Source of the DNA: an uncultured Eubacteriales bacterium
GTDB lineage: Bacteria > Bacillota > Clostridia > Oscillospirales > CAG-382
NCBI GenBank assembly: GCA_934502885.1
Contig: CAKSUT010000009.1
Location: 62,001 to 126,000, forward strand
Reading direction: 5' to 3'
Length of the DNA: 64,000 nucleotides
Below are positions 24,836 through 33,152 of this stretch, piece after piece. How positions within the stretch are numbered: the first letter of the stretch is position 1; each line of letters begins with the position of its first letter. The notes beneath the pieces were generated by a model. It was given only the letters and a program-made list of their open reading frames with translations, did not search any database and was not told the origin of the DNA. Both the position numbers and the translations under genes were made by a program.

Positions 24836-27271
24836 ATGAATATTAAGGATATGTTCGGAGACGGATTCGTTTACTTTGACGGCGCAATGGGTACGCTTCT
24901 TCAGAAAAGGGGTCTGCACCCCGGTGAGCTTCCCGAGGCGTGGAATATCGAAAGACCCGACGATATAACGTCCATTCACCTCTCGTACTTCAATGCAGGG
25001 AGCAATGTCGTCTGCTCGAATACCTTCGGCGCAAACCTGTTGAAGTTTCCCGACTGCGGAAAGTATTCGCTCGAAGCCGTCGTCGCCGCCGCGGCAGAGT
25101 GCGCCGACCGCGCAAGACGTATGTGCGAAAACGGCGAAAAGCACTTTGTCGCTCTCGATATAGGACCTTGCGGAAAGCTCTTGAAGCCTCTCGGCGACCT
25201 TGACTTTGAGGATGCCGTAAGCCTCTTTGCGCGCACGGTGAAAGCGGCTGAGGGTCTGCCTTTTGACCTTATTCTCATCGAAACGATGAACGATCTCTAC
25301 GAAACGAAAGCCGCCGTTCTTGCCGCAAAGGAGAACTCCGACCTTCCGATTTTCGTCACCAACGCCTACGACACCACCGGAAACCTCATGACCGGAGCGT
25401 CCCCGGAAGCGGTCGTCGCAACCCTCGAGGGACTCGGAGCGTCGGCTCTCGGAATGAACTGTTCGTTCGGTCCCGAGATGTCTCTTCCCACCGTCGAAAG
25501 ACTCTGCCGCGCCGCCTCCGTACCCGTCATGGTAAAGCCGAATGCCGGACTTCCGGTTATGAACGGCGACGCTGTGACATACGACGTAAACCCCGAGGAC
25601 TTCGCGAAAACAATGCGCAAAATCGCGGATCTCGGCGCAAGATTCGTCGGCGGCTGCTGCGGCACAACGCCCGAATATATAGAAAGCCTCAAAGCGGCGC
25701 TTTCCGATATGACGCCGAAGCCCGTCACGGAGAAGAATATCTCCTGCGCCGCGTCGTATACGCACGCCGTGAATTTCGGCGGCGGAGAGAAGACCGTCCT
25801 TATCGGCGAAAGACTGAACCCCACCGGCAAAAAGCGTCTCAAGGAGGCTCTTGCAAACGGCGACAGCGAGTATATTCTCGGCATGGCGCTTTCTCAGGTT
25901 GACTGCGGCGCGCAGATTCTCGATATTAACGTCGGCGTCCCCGGTATCGACGAAGCGTCGCTTATGCCGAAAATCGTCGCAGAGGTGCAGAGCGTCACCG
26001 ACGCCCCCTTGCAGATAGATACCTCGAACCCTGCCGCAATGGAGTGCGCGATGCGCATATACAACGGCAAGCCGATGATAAACTCCGTCAACGGCACGCG
26101 TGAGAGCATGGACGCGGTTTTTCCGCTCGTTAAAAAGTACGGCGGACTTGTCGTCGCACTCACACTCGATGAAAGCGGCATACCGAAAACCGCTGACGAA
26201 AGAGTGAGAATTGCCGAGAGAATATTTGCCGAAGCCGAAAAATACGGCATAAAGAGGAAGAATATCGTCGTCGATACGCTTGCAATGACTGTGAGCGCGG
26301 ATACTTCGTCGGCGCTATGTACCCTCGGCGCACTTGAAAGAATCTCCGCTATGGGCGTGAATACAGTACTCGGAGTGTCGAATATATCGTTCGGACTTCC
26401 CGAGAGAGAGGTTCTTACCGCGACCTTTTTCACCATGGCGATGGCAAAGGGACTCTCGTCCGCGATAATGAATCCTCAGTCCGTCGAAATGATGAAGGCT
26501 TACCGCAGCTTTGCCGCCCTTTCGCATCTCGACGAAAACTGCGCCGATTATATCGCTTTCACGCAGAGCGACGCCTATATCGGCTCAAAGTCCGCACCGT
26601 CCGCCGTCGCGACAGCCGCGGAAAAGTCCGCCGACGGCGACGTCAAAACGGACGGCGCACTTGCCGACGCAATAGTGAGAGGACTCAAGGACTCCGCCTA
26701 CCGCCTTGCAAAAGAGGCTCTCGAGAAGAGAAATCCGCTCGACGTCATAAACGGGGATATAGTACCGGCTCTCGATAAGGTAGGACGGGGCTTTGAGAAT
26801 AAGACAGTGTACCTGCCGCAGCTTCTCATGAGTGCGGAGACCGCAAAGAAAGCGTTTGACGCGGTGAAGGAGACGATGGTGCGCGCCGAAGGCTCGCAAA
26901 CCAAGGGGGAAACTTTCGTAATAGCAACCGTCAAGGGTGATATACACGATATCGGAAAGAATATAGTCAAGGTTCTTCTGGAGAATTACGGCTTCAACGT
27001 CATTGACCTCGGACGCGACGTCCCTCCGCAGACTGTCGTCGACGCGGTGGTAAAGCATTCCGCGCCGCTTCTCGGACTGAGCGCACTCATGACAACAACC
27101 GTCGGAGCCATGGCGGAAACCGTGAAGCTTGTCAAAGAGAGGTCGCCCGAAACGAAGATAGTCGTCGGAGGCGCGGTGCTCACCGAGGAGTACGCAATGT
27201 CGATAGGCGCAGACAAGTATGCCGCCGACGCCATGGAGACTGTAAGATACGCGCTTTCGGTAAAAGGATAA
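24836..27271 (+). CDS. metH: B12-dependent methionine synthase lacking the activation domain
   Basis: 811 residues. Domains in order: homocysteine-binding barrel (1 to about 290) with FDGAMGTLLQKRG, GMNCSFGP and GGCCGTTPEYI, whose Cys residues bind zinc; pterin barrel (about 310-560) with LIGERLNPTGKK and ILDINVGVPG; cobalamin cap (about 600-690); and B12 domain with D702-IH-DIG707, where His704 is the cobalt ligand. The usual fourth activation domain is missing and supplied by the gene just upstream. Methyl-THF comes from MetF. Ribosome site GGAGGTAA. Confidence 0.96.
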   Translation: MNIKDMFGDGFVYFDGAMGTLLQKRGLHPGELPEAWNIERPDDITSIHLSYFNAGSNVVCSNTFGANLLKFPDCGKYSLEAVVAAAAECADRARRMCENGEKHFVALDIGPCGKLLKPLGDLDFEDAVSLFARTVKAAEGLPFDLILIETMNDLYETKAAVLAAKENSDLPIFVTNAYDTTGNLMTGASPEAVVATLEGLGASALGMNCSFGPEMSLPTVERLCRAASVPVMVKPNAGLPVMNGDAVTYDVNPEDFAKTMRKIADLGARFVGGCCGTTPEYIESLKAALSDMTPKPVTEKNISCAASYTHAVNFGGGEKTVLIGERLNPTGKKRLKEALANGDSEYILGMALSQVDCGAQILDINVGVPGIDEASLMPKIVAEVQSVTDAPLQIDTSNPAAMECAMRIYNGKPMINSVNGTRESMDAVFPLVKKYGGLVVALTLDESGIPKTADERVRIAERIFAEAEKYGIKRKNIVVDTLAMTVSADTSSALCTLGALERISAMGVNTVLGVSNISFGLPEREVLTATFFTMAMAKGLSSAIMNPQSVEMMKAYRSFAALSHLDENCADYIAFTQSDAYIGSKSAPSAVATAAEKSADGDVKTDGALADAIVRGLKDSAYRLAKEALEKRNPLDVINGDIVPALDKVGRGFENKTVYLPQLLMSAETAKKAFDAVKETMVRAEGSQTKGETFVIATVKGDIHDIGKNIVKVLLENYGFNVIDLGRDVPPQTVVDAVVKHSAPLLGLSALMTTTVGAMAETVKLVKERSPETKIVVGGAVLTEEYAMSIGADKYAADAMETVRYALSVKG

Positions 27272-27379
27272 AACGGAGTATAATTTGCCGTCGAAACGGT
27301 TATAATGGATAAAAAGAAGAACTGCGCCGCAGATCAATTGGTGCAAAAGTGCAAAATCGTCAAATATTGAAAAAAACAC

Positions 27380-27408
27380 TTGACAAATTGCGCTTTTTCT
27401 GTTATAAT
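27380..27408 (+). promoter_or_regulatory. Consensus promoter for the tRNA pair
   Basis: TTGACA (27380-27385), 17-bp spacer, TATAAT (27403-27408). The first tRNA starts 58 nt later. Confidence 0.92.
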
Positions 27409-27466
27409 AATCGAGCGATGTTGAGCGAGGTTGCAAACGAAGTTGCACTGTGCGGCATTGCGATTC

Positions 27467-27543
27467 GGCGGAATAGCTCAGTTGGCTAGAGCATTCGGTT
27501 CATACCCGACAGGTCGTTGGTTCAAATCCGACTTCCGCTACCA
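27467..27543 (+). tRNA. tRNA-Met (CAT), elongator type
   Basis: 77 nt with encoded CCA. Acceptor GGCGGAA/TTCCGCT (G-U first pair), D-arm TAGCTCAGTTGG, anticodon loop TTCATAC giving CAT, and TPC-arm GGTTCAAATCC. It is not the initiator, which would lack the 1-72 pair and carry a GGG/CCC anticodon stem. A lysidine-modified Ile(CAT) tRNA cannot be fully excluded. Confidence 0.93.
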
Positions 27544-27581
27544 TAAGCTGTTCCGGTGATATACTCGTCGGAACACTGTCC

Positions 27582-27656
27582 GGCCCGTTGGTCAAGAGGT
27601 TAAGACACGGCCCTTTCACGGCTGTAACATGGGTTCGATTCCCGTACGGGTCACCA
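27582..27656 (+). tRNA. tRNA-Glu (TTC)
   Basis: 75 nt with encoded CCA. Acceptor GGCCCGT/ACGGGTC, anticodon stem CGGCC/GGCTG around loop CTTTCAC, anticodon TTC, and TPC-arm GGGTTCGATTCCC. It follows tRNA-Met by 38 nt on the same transcript. Confidence 0.96.
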
Positions 27657-27659
27657 AAA

Positions 27660-27699
27660 AGAAACGACAATTTTCGACAGAAAGTTGTCGTTTCTTTTG
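27660..27699 (+). terminator. Terminator after the tRNA pair
   Basis: Stem AGAAACGACAA/TTGTCGTTTCT (27660-27670 with 27685-27695) followed by TTTG. The 3' half lies inside the first copy of the 116-bp direct repeat. Confidence 0.85.
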
Positions 27700-27791
27700 T
27701 TCTCTTCACTTTTCACTTTTCGTTGTTCACTTTTCTCTAAAAATGTCGTTTCCGGTTAAGAGATAAGAGAGAAAAGAGAAAGGAGCGGTGC
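27676..27791 (+). repeat. 116-bp direct repeat, copy 1
   Basis: Runs from GACAGAAAGTTGTCG to GGAGCGGTGC and is repeated at 27865-27987. It is rich in CTTTTCAC and GAGAAAAG tracts that can fold back on each other. No ORF. Confidence 0.9.
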
Positions 27792-27864
27792 TGAACACGG
27801 CGTATGTGCGTCAAAGTAAACGCAAATATAGCTGTGAGAGCGTCGAATTGGCGTTATTCGTGAA

Positions 27865-27987
27865 GACAGAAAGTTGTCGTTTCTTTTGTTCTCTTCACTT
27901 TTCACTTTTCGTTGTTCACTTTTCTCTAAAAATGTCGTTTCCGGTTAAGAGATAAGAGAGAAAAGAGAAAGGAGAAAGGAGCGGTGC
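27865..27987 (+). repeat. 116-bp direct repeat, copy 2 (with 7-bp insertion)
   Basis: Same sequence as copy 1 apart from one extra GGAGAAA near the 3' end. 73 bp of unrelated sequence separate the copies. The second copy lacks the 5' arm of the tRNA terminator, so the duplication began inside the terminator loop. It ends 53 nt before the four-helix-bundle gene. Confidence 0.9.
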
Positions 27988-28040
27988 GGACGCCGTGGAA
28001 GCGATGCTAATTGTTCCAGGCACTGTCGGAGGTGATACTG

Positions 28041-28385
28041 ATGAACAGTCCGTTGCTTGAAAAGCCATTGGATTTTGCAACGAGGATCGTTTTGTTTTAT
28101 GAGGATTTCTCAAAGTTAAAAAAAGATACGACTATTGCGAAACAATTGTTGCGTTCTGCAACGAGTATCGGAGCAAATATAAATGAGGCGGTTTACGGAA
28201 ACAGTAGGGCTGATTTTATTTCAAAGCTCCACATTTCATTGAAGGAAACGGGTGAGAGCATTTATTGGCTTACACTTATGAAAAGGACAAAACTGTTTGA
28301 ATGGAATTATGACGAATTGCTGTCAATCGCGGAAGAAATCAAGAGAATGCTCATAGCTTCACTTAACACTGCGAAAAAGACATAA
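28041..28385 (+). CDS. Four-helix-bundle protein (23S rRNA intervening-sequence protein family)
   Basis: 114 residues of the S23/IVP family, small helical bundles first met in 23S rRNA intervening sequences and now known as scattered accessory genes; the molecular role is not established. Seen: FATRIVLFYEDFSKLKKD, AKQLLRSATSIGANINEA (the family signature) and FISKLHISLKETGESIYWL. The ATG at 28041 has GGAGGTGA upstream. Its base composition is more AT-rich than the neighbours, and it sits next to a direct repeat and tRNAs, all signs of recent arrival. Confidence 0.88.
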   Translation: MNSPLLEKPLDFATRIVLFYEDFSKLKKDTTIAKQLLRSATSIGANINEAVYGNSRADFISKLHISLKETGESIYWLTLMKRTKLFEWNYDELLSIAEEIKRMLIASLNTAKKT

Positions 28386-28506
28386 TTCGGCGCAAAATCG
28401 GTATGGTGTTTGAAATCTTGTAAGAGCGTATCTGAATTTGCAAAACTTAGACTCCATTACGTAAGTCGTTTTATTATACAAATAACACCCCAAGGAGGCA
28501 CACACA

Positions 28507-28875
28507 ATGGAAACAGAGAAGGTAATCTTATTCTTCGTACTCAACAAAATAGAGAAGCTTGACGAGCTTCTCCACGCACTCATGGATGCCGGTATACGAG
28601 GCGCAACCGTGCTCAACTCTATCGGCATGGCAAGCGAGCTCGGCATGAAAAATGACGAGGACAGCCACGTAATAAGCTCCTTCCGCGCGTTCTTCGTGTC
28701 CGGAAAAAGCGAGAACAGAACCATATTTACCGTCATCGACAAAGCCCTCATCCCCAAGGCGTCCGAGATAATCTCCGGCGTCGTCGGTGACCTCTCAAAA
28801 CCCAATACCGGAGTGCTTTTTGCAATGCCGGCAGTCTACGTCGAGGGACTCGGCTCTTCCGAAAAAGCGGACTGA
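28507..28875 (+). CDS. P-II-like signalling protein
   Basis: 122 residues with the ferredoxin-like P-II outline: strand VILFFVLNKIEKLDELLHAL, GIRGATVLNSIGM, a variable loop, RTIFTVIDKALIPKASEII and a final FAMPAVYVEGL. The canonical T-loop YRG and GDGKIF motifs are absent, so it belongs to the broad PII-like group and not to GlnB/GlnK. It is 54 nt upstream of a CPA2 antiporter; PII-like proteins often regulate the adjoining transporter, so control of the antiporter by a nucleotide ligand is the likely role (inference). AAGGAGG precedes the ATG. Confidence 0.75.
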   Translation: METEKVILFFVLNKIEKLDELLHALMDAGIRGATVLNSIGMASELGMKNDEDSHVISSFRAFFVSGKSENRTIFTVIDKALIPKASEIISGVVGDLSKPNTGVLFAMPAVYVEGLGSSEKAD

Positions 28876-28929
28876 CCGAAGCGCAGGAATGTTAAACAAC
28901 TACTAACGATAAAAAAGAAGGTTGACCAA

Positions 28930-30114
28930 ATGCCTGAACTCAATACGCTTATGTACCTTGCGATAATGCTTATCGGAGGTCTTATTTTCGGAAGAATGGT
29001 AAAGCTTGTAAAAATGCCGAACGTCACGGGATACCTCATCTGCGGACTCATTCTCGGTCCGTCGGTGACGGGAATTGTTCCCGAAAACGTCCTCGACGGC
29101 ATGAATATTATCTCGACCATCGCACTTGCCTTTATCGCTTTCACGATAGGTTTGTCGTTTAAAACGAGCTACTTTAAAGAAGTCGGCGCAACGCCGGTCG
29201 TAATCGCAATTTTTGAAGCGCTTGTCGCCGTCGTCCTCGTTCAGGCGGCAGTTATGGCAAGCGGTGCGGACAGAGCCTTTTCTATAATCCTCGGTGCTAT
29301 AGCCGCCGCAACAGCACCCGCCGCCACAATCATGGTAATCAAACAGTACCGTGCCAAGGGTCCTGTCACAAGTACGCTCTTGAGCGTCGTTGCAATTGAC
29401 GACGCCGTCGCACTTATAGCCTTCGGCTTCTGCGTGACAATCGCAAAGGTGATTGAGGGCGGCAGCGCCGGAAACGTCGTACTCTCAATTCTCCGTCCGT
29501 TCGGCGAGGTGCTTCTCGCACTCTTTATCGGAAGCCTTGTCGGCGTGCTTATGAAAATTCCGCTGCGCTACTTCAAAAAGAACAGCAACCGCCTCATTAT
29601 ACTCACCGGCTTCGTATTTTTGTCTTGCGCTCTGGCGAGTACCTTCGGCGTCTCCGAGCTTCTTGCCTGCATGATGTCCGGTGCCGTTTTCTGTAACATT
29701 TCGGAGTACAGCGATGTCATGGCAGAGCTTGCCGACAGCGTAACACCCCCTATCTTCATGCTCTTCTTCGTCGTCTCGGGTGCTGACCTCGACCTCAAGG
29801 TTCTCCCGTCAATCGGCGTTATAGGCGTAATCTACGTCGTCGTAAGAGTAATAGGCAAGTGGGCAGGAGCCTTCGCCGGCGCAAAGCTTATGCACGCCCC
29901 CGAAAACGTCTGCAAATACATAGGACCGACGCTCATTCCGCAGGCAGGCGTTGCAATAGGTCTTACAATAGTCGCACAGAGCGTCGTTCCGCATTATGCC
30001 GCACAGATCCGTGCAGTCGTTCTCTGCGCAACGCTCATATATGAAATGATAGGACCTATCGTCACAAAAATCACCCTCACCAAGGCGGGAGAGATAAAGC
30101 CCGAGGAACAGTAA
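28930..30114 (+). CDS. CPA2 family cation:proton antiporter
   Basis: 394 residues, almost wholly membrane (about 11-12 helices), of the Na+/H+ exchanger fold. Seen: GRMVKLVKMPNVTGYLICG, LILGPS, AFIAFTIGLSFK, AATAPAATIMVIKQY and SVVAIDDAVALIAFG, where the Asp-Asp of helix 5 is the ion site, and IPQAGVAIGL. There is no C-terminal TrkA-N/RCK domain, unlike KefB-type members, so the adjoining PII-like gene may supply regulation. Na+ or K+ specificity cannot be read from sequence. Confidence 0.92.
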   Translation: MPELNTLMYLAIMLIGGLIFGRMVKLVKMPNVTGYLICGLILGPSVTGIVPENVLDGMNIISTIALAFIAFTIGLSFKTSYFKEVGATPVVIAIFEALVAVVLVQAAVMASGADRAFSIILGAIAAATAPAATIMVIKQYRAKGPVTSTLLSVVAIDDAVALIAFGFCVTIAKVIEGGSAGNVVLSILRPFGEVLLALFIGSLVGVLMKIPLRYFKKNSNRLIILTGFVFLSCALASTFGVSELLACMMSGAVFCNISEYSDVMAELADSVTPPIFMLFFVVSGADLDLKVLPSIGVIGVIYVVVRVIGKWAGAFAGAKLMHAPENVCKYIGPTLIPQAGVAIGLTIVAQSVVPHYAAQIRAVVLCATLIYEMIGPIVTKITLTKAGEIKPEEQ

Positions 30115-30130
30115 CCTCAAGGAGAACGCT

Positions 30131-30709
30131 ATGAGTACAATAAAAGAGCTTTACGATAAATTCTGCGAAACCTGCGATAAATCAACCGAGATATTTAAGG
30201 GCCGTGTGCTTCGCCTCGTCAAGGACGATATCACTCTCCCCAACGGGCGCAAATCCGTAAGAGAGGTTATCCGCCATAAGGGCGCAGTCTGCGTCGTACC
30301 CGTCACCGATAAAGGCGAGGTCGTCATTGTGAAACAGTACCGCTATCCCTTTGATCGGATTCTTGTCGAAATCCCGGCAGGCAAACTCGACACGGTCGAT
30401 GAAATCCCCCTCGAAGCCGCAAAGCGCGAGCTTCATGAGGAAACGGGAGCTGTCGCCGACAGCATAAAGTACCTCGGAGAGTATTACGGTTCTCCGGCAA
30501 TTCTCGATGAAAGAATATATATGTACCTCGCCGAGGGACTGCATTTCGGTGAGAAGAAGCTTGATGAGGACGAGTTCGTCGAAACGGAGTTTATCCCCCT
30601 CGAAAAGCTCTGTACTATGGTAATGAACGGCGAAGTGCCGGACGGCAAAACACAGGCGGCAGTCCTCAGAGCCGCGGTCATGCTCGGTAAAATGCCGTCG
30701 GCAGACTGA
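30131..30709 (+). CDS. ADP-ribose pyrophosphatase-type Nudix hydrolase
   Basis: 192 residues. Seen: FKGRVLRLVKDDITLPNG, AVCVVPVTDKGEVVIVKQYRY, EIPAGKLD and a Nudix box with AAKRELHEETGA. The box has one more residue between its Gly and the RE pair than the strict consensus. The KQYR and EIPAGK elements are typical of ADP-ribose pyrophosphatases (NudF). It lies one base before the RNase M5 frame, so the two are coupled. Confidence 0.9.
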   Translation: MSTIKELYDKFCETCDKSTEIFKGRVLRLVKDDITLPNGRKSVREVIRHKGAVCVVPVTDKGEVVIVKQYRYPFDRILVEIPAGKLDTVDEIPLEAAKRELHEETGAVADSIKYLGEYYGSPAILDERIYMYLAEGLHFGEKKLDEDEFVETEFIPLEKLCTMVMNGEVPDGKTQAAVLRAAVMLGKMPSAD

Positions 30710-30710
30710 A

Positions 30711-31277
30711 ATGGAAAAGCTGAAGATAAGCAAAACCATAGTCGTCGAGGGAAAGTACGACAAGATAAAGGTCGCCTCGGTCGCAGACGCACACATAATA
30801 GCTCTCGACGGCTTCGGAATCTTCAATAACTCCGAAAAGCAGAGCCTTTTGCGAAAGCTTGCGGAATCCCGCGGACTTATAGTCATCACCGACAGCGACC
30901 CGGCAGGAGGCTTCCTTCGGGGAAAACTGCGCAGTATGTTGCCGAAAAACGGCGTCGTAAACCTCTATACTCCGCAGATTGAGGGCAGGGAAAAACGGAA
31001 AAAGATCGCCTCGAAAGCGGGTCTTTTGGGCGTCGAGGGAATGGACGCCGAGGTTATACGCGGACTTCTCGCTCCCTTTGCCGACGGCGGACAAAACGCC
31101 GTGAGTGTCGAAAAGCCGATAACGAAGGCAATGTTTTACGAAGCCGGACTTTCCGGAAAGAACGACAGCGCCGCACGCCGCGATGCGCTTGCAAAGAGCC
31201 TCGGACTTCCCGTCGGCATGAGCGCAAACGCACTCATCGAGGCGATGAATATTCTCGGAATAACGCTTGAAGAATAA
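30711..31277 (+). CDS. rnmV: Ribonuclease M5
   Basis: Toprim-domain endonuclease that matures 5S rRNA in Gram-positives. Seen: TIVVEGKYDKIKV (toprim Glu), ALDGFGIF and IVITDSDPAGGFLR (DxD), then a C-terminal helical domain with KAMFYEAGLSGKNDSAARRD. 188 residues, the normal length. The start overlaps no gene but is only 1 nt after the Nudix stop. Confidence 0.92.
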   Translation: MEKLKISKTIVVEGKYDKIKVASVADAHIIALDGFGIFNNSEKQSLLRKLAESRGLIVITDSDPAGGFLRGKLRSMLPKNGVVNLYTPQIEGREKRKKIASKAGLLGVEGMDAEVIRGLLAPFADGGQNAVSVEKPITKAMFYEAGLSGKNDSAARRDALAKSLGLPVGMSANALIEAMNILGITLEE

Positions 31278-31280
31278 TGT

Positions 31281-31313
31281 GAGCGTGCCGCAAATAAATT
31301 TTGCGGCACGCTC
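31281..31313 (+). terminator. Terminator after rnmV
   Basis: Perfect 14-bp stem GAGCGTGCCGCAAA/TTTGCGGCACGCTC with a 5-nt loop, then GGTATTTCTTTTT. Lying between convergent genes, it may also help stop rpiB transcription. Confidence 0.88.
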
Positions 31314-31336
31314 GGTATTTCTTTTTGACTTTACGG

Positions 31337-31906
31337 TCAGTCGTTTTTGGTTTCAAGCTTCAGAGGATAATCGGCAATGTGGTTTACCTTAAAGCCGTTC
31401 TTTTTGTACTCGTCATAATCGAAGGCTTCAAGCTCGTCTATCGCAAGCTTGTGGAATTCGTAGAAATTGTGCCACCATTCGTAGCCGCTTCCGAGCGACG
31501 CGCCGAGATATGCGTCCGCAATGTCGCAGCCCATCTGAGGCGCAACGTAGAACGCACCCATCGCGAGGACGTTTACGCCGTTGCCGGTTATTGCGCGAAG
31601 AGCCGCCGGTACGCTTTCCACCACGCCTGCGTGAACGTGCGGACATTTGCTTGCCGCAATGTGAATTCCCATTCCCGTTCCGCAGAACAGAAGCGCTCTT
31701 TCAAACTCTCCCTCGGAGATTTTGGAGCCTACGCGCAGTCCGACACGGTGAAACATATTCTCCGTATCCTCCACAGTGGGATCGGTGACGCCGAGGTCGG
31801 TGATTTTCCAACCTTTTGCCTTGAGGTGCGCGACAACCGCCTCCTTGAGCGGATATCCGGCAAAATCCGCACCCACGACCAAATATTTATCCTTTACTGT
31901 TTTCAT
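31337..31906 (-). CDS. RpiB/LacA/LacB family sugar-phosphate isomerase
   Basis: 189 residues, about 40 longer than classic RpiB owing to a C-terminal extension (EFHKLAIDELEAFDYDEYKKNG). Seen: VVGADFAGYPLKEAVVAHLK (phosphate loop), ITDLGV, ERALLFCGTGMGIHIAASK (the GTGxG loop with the catalytic Cys) and NVLAMGAFYVAP. Members isomerise ribose-, allose- or galactose-6-phosphate; the exact sugar is not evident. The start at 31906 has GGAGG 7 nt upstream. Confidence 0.88.
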   Translation of the reverse strand: MKTVKDKYLVVGADFAGYPLKEAVVAHLKAKGWKITDLGVTDPTVEDTENMFHRVGLRVGSKISEGEFERALLFCGTGMGIHIAASKCPHVHAGVVESVPAALRAITGNGVNVLAMGAFYVAPQMGCDIADAYLGASLGSGYEWWHNFYEFHKLAIDELEAFDYDEYKKNGFKVNHIADYPLKLETKND

Positions 31907-31985
31907 GACAATCCTCCGTTGCATATTTGCGTTGTTTCGGTAAGTTTTTCAAGCCTGATGAGTGAAATAACCTTTCCATGCACTC

Positions 31986-32014
31986 ATTATATCATGCACT
32001 CCGAGAGTTGTCAA
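31986..32014 (-). promoter_or_regulatory. Consensus promoter for the RpiB-like gene
   Basis: Minus strand TTGACA (32009-32014), 17-bp spacer, TGA-TATAAT (31986-31991). Confidence 0.9.
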
Positions 32015-32085
32015 GGCTTTTTTAAACAGATAATCAGGTGAAAAAGACAGTGCAAGTCTTTGGATGAATACTCTGACGAAAACGA

Positions 32086-32122
32086 GGGACTGCATACTTC
32101 GGTACACAGCCCCCCCTTTTTT
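32086..32122. terminator. UUCG-capped hairpin at the 3' end of the capsid operon
   Basis: GGG-A-CTG-CA-TAC (TTCG) GTA-CA-CAG-CCC followed by a C-run and TTTTTT on the plus strand. The T-run suits plus-strand transcripts, yet no plus-strand gene ends here. On the minus strand, where the phage operon ends at 32136, the hairpin is followed only by TCGTTTTCG. It could stop transcription from either side. Confidence 0.55.
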
Positions 32123-32135
32123 GTTCGCTTAACGC

Positions 32136-33152
32136 TTATCTTCGCCCGAACTGCCTCTCGGCAAGCCACATTTCGTAGTCGGTGCGCTCTTTCTCCCTGT
32201 CGAAAGCGAGACGCTTTTCCCACTGCTCTTTGTCCGTAGCCTCTTTTTCTTTCTCAAACGCAAATTCCTTTTCCCAACGCGCACGGCTTTCCTCGTCCTT
32301 GCGCCTGTCGTAAGCCTGTTCTTCGAGTCGGGTTTCGTCCTCGACCGAGTCGCGCTCCTTTTTGCGTGCGAATTCCGCCTCCCAGCGCCTTGTGTCCTCG
32401 GCGTTTTCGGACTGACGGTTCGCGTCGCTCTGTCTGTCGCGCAGATAATCGTAGTACTTTTCCGCATACCACCTGTCGTTTTCGTCGCTCTGCTTCTGCT
32501 TTTCAAGCGCAAGAGCGGCATTTTTGTATGCTCTGTCGTAGCTCTTGTCGGCAAGACCTTCGTAGTATTCGTTGTTATCGGCAATCGCCGACTGCATCTT
32601 TGCGTCGTAGTCCGCAAGAAGAGACATAAGCTGTTCACGTGTGCGAAGCTCCGCCTCTATCGCCTTGCCGCCGTTCGAATTTGCACCGTTGTTTATGAGA
32701 TCCTCTCTGATAACCGACGAATAGTTTTCCATATCTTTCTTCGCTTCGGCTTTGTATTGTGCAAAACGCTTTCTGATGCGTCTTTCCTCGGCGGCCTTGT
32801 AAAGACCCAACTGCACTCTGTGCAGCGATGAGCCGCTCTGTGTGCGGGTTTTTTTCTCCGAACTCTTTTCCGGCTCTTTCCACGAAGAAAGCATTCGTTC
32901 GCCGTACCCCGTTTTGTTCACGGAGTCGGGAGAAATACCCATGCTTTCGGCGTTGCCGAGGTTGTAGTTGTAGCCGAGCTTGTTCGCCCAGTCAACCTGA
33001 CTTTTCGTGTCAAGTCCCAGACTCTCACGCTCCTTTATTACGGAACGGGTCCTCGCCATTTCCGAGTTGTATACGTCTGCGTTTCCGCCACGCACAAGCT
33101 TTATGCGTTCGTCCGCCGGCAGAAGAGCGTACTTCCATTTCGGTGTGCTCAA
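32136..33152 (-). CDS. Phage coiled-coil protein, last gene of capsid operon
   Basis: 338 residues, highly charged. After about residue 100 it is almost entirely predicted long helix and coiled coil with repeated ARWEKEFAFEKEK and QWEKRLAFDREK type blocks, giving a quasi-repeat of about 20 residues around aromatic W. There is no membrane segment. The position after tail-hub-like genes in a short-tailed phage module suggests an internal or DNA-ejection protein, but there is no motif to prove it. The TTG start at 33152 overlaps the preceding stop (TTGA). Confidence 0.75.
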   Translation of the reverse strand: MSTPKWKYALLPADERIKLVRGGNADVYNSEMARTRSVIKERESLGLDTKSQVDWANKLGYNYNLGNAESMGISPDSVNKTGYGERMLSSWKEPEKSSEKKTRTQSGSSLHRVQLGLYKAAEERRIRKRFAQYKAEAKKDMENYSSVIREDLINNGANSNGGKAIEAELRTREQLMSLLADYDAKMQSAIADNNEYYEGLADKSYDRAYKNAALALEKQKQSDENDRWYAEKYYDYLRDRQSDANRQSENAEDTRRWEAEFARKKERDSVEDETRLEEQAYDRRKDEESRARWEKEFAFEKEKEATDKEQWEKRLAFDREKERTDYEMWLAERQFGRR

